The position numbers and the translations under genes are program-made. From Peptostreptococcus sp. (lineage in GTDB: Bacteria > Bacillota > Clostridia > Peptostreptococcales > Peptostreptococcaceae), in assembly GCA_020025095.1 (NCBI GenBank), contig JAHHSS010000009.1:1-27004 (forward strand): a stretch of 27,004 nucleotides of DNA. The letters run 5' to 3'. Numbering within the stretch: the first letter of the stretch is position 1; every line of letters starts with the position of its first letter. This document shows positions 22,994 to 27,004 of this stretch, piece by piece. The notes beneath the pieces were generated by a model. That model saw only the letters and a program-made list of their open reading frames with translations, did no database searches and was not told the origin of the DNA.

Positions 22994-23011
22994 TGGAATT
23001 TTTTCTTTACA
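22994..23011. promoter_or_regulatory. Degenerate third TyrR-type box
   Basis: TGGAAT, six bases, then a perfect TTTACA half site; four of six bases match in the left half. Weak boxes beside strong ones are typical of TyrR-regulated genes, but this one could be chance in AT-rich DNA. Confidence 0.4.
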
Positions 23012-23094
23012 AATTAATATATTTTCTGAATTTAATATATATTTTTTAAATTTTAATTGAATAAAATATATTTTTTCAATATAAATTTATTATC

Positions 23095-24705
23095 TTAACT
23101 CAAATAATCTATTCCATATTTTTTACATTTATTTATAAGAGTAGTATGGGATATCTTCAGCGCTTTGGCAGTTTGCCTTACACTTCCATTTCTATTCTTT
23201 ATTATATCTTCAATTATTTTTTTCTCCATTAGCTCAAGAGATTCTTTTAATGATTTTCCTCTTTCTATGCAGTATTTATCATTATTATTTGCTTTTTCTT
23301 CATTATTAACTTTCAAGCTAACTTTTTCTCCACTAAAAAAATCTTCTATCAACTTTTCAGTAGTATATATAGTGTCTGCAGTTAAAATATTCTTTTTCGC
23401 TAAATTCATAGATCTTTCAACTACATTTTTAAGCTCTCTTACATTCCCTCTATATTCAAACTCTACTAATTTATCTATATAACTTTGACTATAACCCTCT
23501 ATATTTTTATTTAACCTATCATTTAAAATAGATATAAAATGTGTAACTAATAAAGGAATATCTCCTTTCCTTTCTTTCAGCGGAGCAATTTTTATAGGAA
23601 GTACATTTAATCTATAGTATAAGTCTTCTCTAAACTTCTTTTCCTTTACCATTTCTTCTAAATTTCTATTTGTCGCACATATTATTCTTACATCAATTTC
23701 TTCTTCCTCATTACCACCTACTCTTCTAACCTTATTTTCTTGCAAAACTCTCAATAGCTTTGCTTGTGTAAATAGTCCCATTTCACCTACTTCATCAAGA
23801 AACAAGGTACCATGATTTGCTTCCATAAAAAGACCCTTTTTATCATTATTTGCTCCTGTAAATGCACCCCTTTTATATCCAAAAAGTTCACTTTCTATTA
23901 AATCATCTGGAAGAGCAGCACAATTTATAGATACAAAAGGCTTATCGAAACGCTCACTATTATACACTATTTCTTTGGCAACAACTTCTTTTCCAGTTCC
24001 ACTTTCACCTAGAATCATTACACTCGAATTGCTATTTGCCGCTATTGATATATAGTTTCTTATTCTATTTATACAATCACTTTTACCTATTAAATTAGTT
24101 TTTTCACCTTCTTTTTCATCAACTAGGACAGAAATTTTTATAGAATTATCATACAACTTAAAAATAAATGTTACACCTATTACATTTTCATTGTTATCCA
24201 TTATCTTTCTGCAACTAACTAATTTTCTAACGCTTTTGCCAGCAAAATCGAATCTTATATCTCTATAATCAAATTTTGGTTTTCCATTCAACATATCATC
24301 TACAATTTCTTTCAAAGAGCTTATTTCTTCGATTTTTTTGCCTATTACTTGGGATTTATTTATATCAAACATCTCTTCGCAAACATTATTGAATGTAACA
24401 ACCCTGTTATTTTCATCAACTGACATTATCCCCTCATCTATAGAATCAATAAGCCTTACCATATTTATTTCGTCCATTTCGCTATCCGTATACTTTATTT
24501 CTTCTATACTCATTACACTTTCAATTTCATCTATGTGATTAAGGATAATCTCTTTATCACCTTTATCTATTTTTATAAGAATTTCCTCACTTTTAACTTC
24601 TACTAATTTCAAATCCACATCATATTTTTTAAGCGCATTTAAAACATCTGATGTAATACCTGGCCTATCTTTCGTGTTTAGCCTATACCTAATAAAATCA
24701 CTCAT
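23095..24705 (-). CDS. TyrR-like sigma-54-dependent transcriptional activator
   Basis: A 536-residue enhancer-binding protein. Domains in order: ACT (about 1-75, small-molecule binding, with KDRPGITSDVL), PAS (about 82-185), AAA+ ATPase (about 203-440) and a Fis/TyrR-type HTH (about 490-533). Walker A is GESGTGKE (233-240), Walker B LFLDEVGE (301-308), and GAFTGA (280-285) is intact, so it should contact sigma-54; E. coli TyrR lacks this motif. The HTH core SVRQTAKALKISHTTLINKCKKYG resembles TyrR, agreeing with the TyrR boxes found beside megL. The inferred ligand is an amino acid, perhaps methionine. The start is ATG after AAGGAGTGATG. It has its own sigma-A promoter; megL is the next gene downstream. 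Confidence 0.92.
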   Translation of the reverse strand: MSDFIRYRLNTKDRPGITSDVLNALKKYDVDLKLVEVKSEEILIKIDKGDKEIILNHIDEIESVMSIEEIKYTDSEMDEINMVRLIDSIDEGIMSVDENNRVVTFNNVCEEMFDINKSQVIGKKIEEISSLKEIVDDMLNGKPKFDYRDIRFDFAGKSVRKLVSCRKIMDNNENVIGVTFIFKLYDNSIKISVLVDEKEGEKTNLIGKSDCINRIRNYISIAANSNSSVMILGESGTGKEVVAKEIVYNSERFDKPFVSINCAALPDDLIESELFGYKRGAFTGANNDKKGLFMEANHGTLFLDEVGEMGLFTQAKLLRVLQENKVRRVGGNEEEEIDVRIICATNRNLEEMVKEKKFREDLYYRLNVLPIKIAPLKERKGDIPLLVTHFISILNDRLNKNIEGYSQSYIDKLVEFEYRGNVRELKNVVERSMNLAKKNILTADTIYTTEKLIEDFFSGEKVSLKVNNEEKANNNDKYCIERGKSLKESLELMEKKIIEDIIKNRNGSVRQTAKALKISHTTLINKCKKYGIDYLS

Positions 24706-24731
24706 TTCATCACTCCTTTTCCATAGCTTAA

Positions 24732-24760
24732 ATTATATAACGTAATTAATAACAATTCAA
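24732..24760 (-). promoter_or_regulatory. Sigma-A promoter of the activator gene
   Basis: On the minus strand TTGAAT (24760-24755), a 17-nt spacer and a perfect TATAAT (24737-24732). The expected start is near 24725, giving a leader of about 20 nt that already contains the Shine-Dalgarno sequence. Confidence 0.75.
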
Positions 24761-24845
24761 AAATAGTTTTTACTTTATGTTCTTAATTATTTTATATGAA
24801 TTTCAGAAAAAATTCAAATTTAAATTGTTATTTTTTATTATAAAA

Positions 24846-24881
24846 ACAAAAAATAAGGGACAAGTAACTTTGTCCCTTATT
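24846..24881 (-). terminator. Terminator of the radical SAM gene
   Basis: AATAAGGGACA (24852-24862) and TGTCCCTTATT (24871-24881) form a perfect 11-bp stem with an 8-nt loop. On the minus strand it is followed by TTTTGTTTTT. It lies about 140 nt after the stop codon of the radical SAM gene and isolates the activator gene. Confidence 0.85.
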
Positions 24882-25023
24882 AAATAATTTATTTTTCTAT
24901 AATAGTCTTATAAAAATAATATATACTTATATTTATCTCTATATTATTTTTCTATAAAGAATATAGAGGTATTTTAATATTTACTTTTTTTACTAATATT
25001 CGCCTACTTATACATTTATAAGC

Positions 25024-26400
25024 TTATTTTTTATTGGATTTTTCCCAAAGTTCATCTGCCTTAGGCTTCCACTCTTGTGAATATACGACACACTTATCAG
25101 TCAAATCTTCAACACTTTCAGGAGAAATCAAATCTGTAGAATGTGCATGAGCTCTATTTACCATATCTCTTAAAAGCTCTGGATTTTCAAGCATCGGACA
25201 AGGTCTAAGATGATTTTCATTAAAAGGTTGTCCATTCCTATATTCCATAAAAATAGGTGATTTTAAGCTTTCAAGCAATGTATTTTCTCTTATATTTGAA
25301 TTTGAATAGTGTATAAATACACATGGTTCTACATCTCCAGCTGAATTTATATGCAAGTAGTTTCTTCCACCTGCAATACATCCACCTACATATTCTCCAT
25401 CATTTTGAAAATCTAATAGCATTATAGGTTTTCCACCTTCAAATCCTCTCACTTCTCTGACTCTCTTATAAATATATTCTCTTTGCTCTACAGTAGGTAT
25501 AAGCTCAAGTACTGCATCGTTTCCTACTGGCATATAGTTAAAATACCAACTATACATAGCGCCTTTAGAAATTATCATATCTAAAAACTCATCTGAGAGA
25601 ACAGTTTCTATATTTTTTCTAGTATAGCATATAGATGTCCCAAAGATAAGCCCTCTTTCTCTCAGTATATCCATAGCGTGCATTACTTTATCAAAAGAAC
25701 CAACTCCACGTCTACTATCATTTTCGTAAGCAAAGCCTTCTATACTTAAAGTTACCGAAAAATTACCTACTCTTGCTATTTCATCTGCAAACTTTTCATC
25801 TATAAGTGTTCCATTTGTAAAAGCAACGAAGTAACATTCTCTATGCTTTTCACATAACTTTATTAAATCATCCTTCCTCATTAGTGGCTCCCCACCTGTA
25901 TACATATAGAAAAATATTCCTAATTTTTTGCCTTGCTCAATTATATCATCTAGTTCTTCAAATGTTAAACTTTGATTATGACCATATTCAGAAGCCCAGC
26001 AGCCCTTGCATTTCATATTGCATGAGCTAGTAGGATCCATAAGTATCAGCCAAGGAACATTACAAGCATATTCTTTTCTTTTTTCATTTATTATTTTTTT
26101 TCCATAATATGCTCCAGTAAACCCCAAGTTTAAGGCCGTCATCTTTATTACATTTGTATCTAAAGAATCTATTTTATCATAAACATAATTAATCCATTTT
26201 CCATCTCTGTCTTTTATCATTTTTCTTACAATATCGTAAATAGACTCATCAAACATATTACCTGCATGCTTTTGAAATATATCGACAAGATTTAGCATTG
26301 CAGCTTCTTTTTCATCGATATTTTTATCTTTTGCGGATTTAATAACCTGCTCTATACCTTTTGCAGCTATCTTTCTTTCTATATTGTGCTTAATTCCCAT
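25024..26400 (-). CDS. Radical SAM protein of unknown specificity
   Basis: A 458-residue radical SAM enzyme. An N-terminal helical region (about 1-112) of unknown role precedes the core, which has the [4Fe-4S] motif CNMKCKGC (C127, C131, C134), the SAM-contact motif YTGGEPL (167-173) and SIEGFAYENDSRRG. The C-terminal part has extra cysteines in GGCIAGGRNYLHINSAGDVEP, EPCVF and RPCPM, resembling a SPASM or twitch domain that could hold an auxiliary cluster. No peptide substrate gene was found beside it, so maturation of a ribosomal peptide is not supported. The start chosen is the ATG at 26400 after GGAGGAGG; a TTG 24 nt upstream runs through that site. The promoter region carries Fur-like palindromes, suggesting iron or redox control. 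Confidence 0.85.
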   Translation of the reverse strand: MGIKHNIERKIAAKGIEQVIKSAKDKNIDEKEAAMLNLVDIFQKHAGNMFDESIYDIVRKMIKDRDGKWINYVYDKIDSLDTNVIKMTALNLGFTGAYYGKKIINEKRKEYACNVPWLILMDPTSSCNMKCKGCWASEYGHNQSLTFEELDDIIEQGKKLGIFFYMYTGGEPLMRKDDLIKLCEKHRECYFVAFTNGTLIDEKFADEIARVGNFSVTLSIEGFAYENDSRRGVGSFDKVMHAMDILRERGLIFGTSICYTRKNIETVLSDEFLDMIISKGAMYSWYFNYMPVGNDAVLELIPTVEQREYIYKRVREVRGFEGGKPIMLLDFQNDGEYVGGCIAGGRNYLHINSAGDVEPCVFIHYSNSNIRENTLLESLKSPIFMEYRNGQPFNENHLRPCPMLENPELLRDMVNRAHAHSTDLISPESVEDLTDKCVVYSQEWKPKADELWEKSNKK

Positions 26401-26461
26401 ATAGAGAACCTCCTCCCAATGCAAATGATACTAAAATCCTAAAATACAGCGCTGAAATAAT

Positions 26462-26476
26462 TCATAATTATTATGA
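26462..26476. promoter_or_regulatory. Fur-family-like 7-1-7 palindrome
   Basis: TCATAAT-T-ATTATGA is a perfect 15-bp palindrome. It differs from the PerR consensus TTATAAT-N-ATTATAA and from the Fur core TGATAAT-N-ATTATCA by one base per half. It lies directly downstream of the predicted -10 (26487-26492), where a bound repressor would block transcription of the radical SAM gene. Confidence 0.55.
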
Positions 26477-26486
26477 TTAAGAAAAA

Positions 26487-26515
26487 ATTATACTATTTGA
26501 AATAGTTTACATTAA
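26487..26515 (-). promoter_or_regulatory. Predicted promoter of the radical SAM gene with overlapping palindrome
   Basis: On the minus strand a perfect TATAAT (26492-26487) lies 17 nt after a poor -35, TTAATG (26515-26510). A perfect palindrome ACTATTT-G-AAATAGT (26492-26506) fills the spacer and touches the -10. A weak -35 with a palindrome over the spacer is typical of regulated promoters. Confidence 0.5.
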
Positions 26516-26842
26516 TGTTAGTCCTTTTTTAATAATAAGTCAAGTTATGGCTCTTTTAGGGTGTTTTTTTAAAAAACCTTTTATAGGTATATCCTTATTT
26601 TAATTTATTTTTATCTCATTTTTCTTACCCATTTTTTGTTATTAAAAGAAAGAATTTTATTTAAATAATTTATTTGTTTATTTTAAATACCCTAATATCT
26701 ACTTATTTTTCAGGATATATGGTATTTTATATTATTTTTTAAAATGATTTTCTTTTTTTAAATATATAAAATATTTCTAAATAAAAATAGAAATTATTCT
26801 TTTATCTAAATACTTTTATAAAATATAAATCAATTAAAACAC
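26507..26842. other. Non-coding AT-rich gap between tuf terminator and radical SAM promoter
   Basis: About 336 nt with no reading frame worth calling. It holds one nested inverted repeat (AAATACC at 26685-26691 with GGTATTT at 26721-26727, and ATATC/GATAT inside) and long A/T runs. Nothing matched a known RNA family by eye. Confidence 0.6.
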
Positions 26843-26871
26843 AAAAAAAGAAGACCGCAAATGCGATCTCC
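26843..26871 (-). terminator. Terminator of tuf
   Basis: On the minus strand GGAGATCGC-ATTT-GCGGTCTTC forms a 9-bp stem with two G-U pairs (26871-26850), followed by seven T. It lies 18 nt after the tuf stop codon and separates tuf from the genes downstream. Confidence 0.92.
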
Positions 26872-26888
26872 TTGTATTTAAAATAAAA

Positions 26889-27004
26889 TTATTCTATTAT
26901 TGATGCAACAACACCAGAAGCAACTGTTCTACCACCTTCTCTGATAGCGAATCTTAGTCCTTCTTCTACACATATAGAGTTGATTAGGTCAACTTCTATA
27001 GTTA
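26889..27004 (-). CDS. tuf: Elongation factor Tu, C-terminal end (partial)
   Basis: Only the last 38 residues are inside the window; the gene continues beyond the right edge. The visible end reads TIEVDLINSICVEEGLRFAI and then REGGRTVASGVVASIIE followed by TAA. This is the conserved end of domain 3 of EF-Tu, the GTPase that delivers aminoacyl-tRNA to the ribosome. tuf commonly sits directly before rpsJ in this bacterial group, but here it has its own terminator and lies about 8.9 kb away from rpsJ. Confidence 0.97.
   Translation of the reverse strand, partial: TIEVDLINSICVEEGLRFAIREGGRTVASGVVASIIE

Larger units (their letters stand above)
24706..25023. other. Gap between radical SAM gene and activator gene
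   Basis: This 318-nt AT-rich gap holds no gene. It contains the sigma-A promoter of the activator (24732-24760), the terminator of the upstream radical SAM gene (24846-24881), and an AT-rich 11-bp inverted repeat at 24935-24945 and 24960-24970 (ATCTCTATATT/AATATAGAGGT). No TyrR box was seen, so the activator is probably not autoregulated through that site. Confidence 0.7.

Noticed and set aside
26684..26727. Nested inverted repeat upstream of the radical SAM gene as a non-coding RNA
   Set aside because: Stems are short and AT-rich in very AT-rich DNA; chance pairing is likely.

Overview
This is an AT-rich, low-GC Firmicutes chromosome segment. The layout and protein style (Zn-type uS14 and bL36, a KOW protein beside infA, an adenine deaminase, NhaC-type carriers, methionine gamma-lyase, an ACT-PAS-AAA+ sigma-54 activator) fit an anaerobic, amino-acid-fermenting clostridium, most likely Peptostreptococcaceae. 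The genus cannot be fixed from the window alone. Nearly everything is read on the minus strand, so transcription runs from the right end to the left.

Regions, left to right. (1) 1-3600: a plus-strand TM2-domain membrane protein gene that meets a minus-strand pair at a bidirectional terminator. The pair is ade (adenine deaminase) and a D-2-hydroxyacid dehydrogenase gene whose natural reading frame is broken by an in-frame TAA at codon 17. (2) 3533-18150: one long S10-spc-alpha ribosomal protein operon, with a strong promoter and UP-like A-tracts at 18122-18150, a structured leader, and a clear terminator after rplQ. Order: rpsJ rplC rplD rplW rplB rpsS rplV rpsC rplP rpmC rpsQ rplN rplX rplE rpsN rpsH rplF rplR rpsE rpmD rplO secY adk (KOW gene) infA rpmJ rpsM rpsK rpoA rplQ. 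Two genes usual in clostridial versions are missing: map (between adk and the KOW gene, where about 190 nt without a recognised gene remains) and rpsD (between rpsK and rpoA, where an apparently ownerless Shine-Dalgarno sequence remains).

(3) 18331-26400: an accessory block between tuf and rpsJ, which are commonly adjacent in this bacterial group. It holds two tandem NhaC-family transporter genes, methionine gamma-lyase (megL), a TyrR-like sigma-54 activator gene, and a radical SAM gene. (4) 26843-27004: the 3' end of tuf with its terminator.

The best candidate for an undescribed system is the megL regulatory unit. megL has a textbook -24/-12 (sigma-54) promoter. Behind it lie two perfect TGTAAA-N6-TTTACA palindromes (the TyrR-box consensus) with centres 32 bp apart, plus a degenerate third. 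The gene immediately upstream encodes a protein with ACT, PAS, sigma-54-type AAA+ (intact GAFTGA) and TyrR-type HTH domains. The inferred circuit is a TyrR-like activator that, unlike the E. coli protein, works through sigma-54 and switches on methionine catabolism, with the adjacent NhaC/MetT-like carriers as likely transport partners. Separately, the radical SAM gene has a Fur-family-like 7-1-7 palindrome close to its predicted transcription start. No tRNA, rRNA, CRISPR array, insertion sequence or known riboswitch was recognised.
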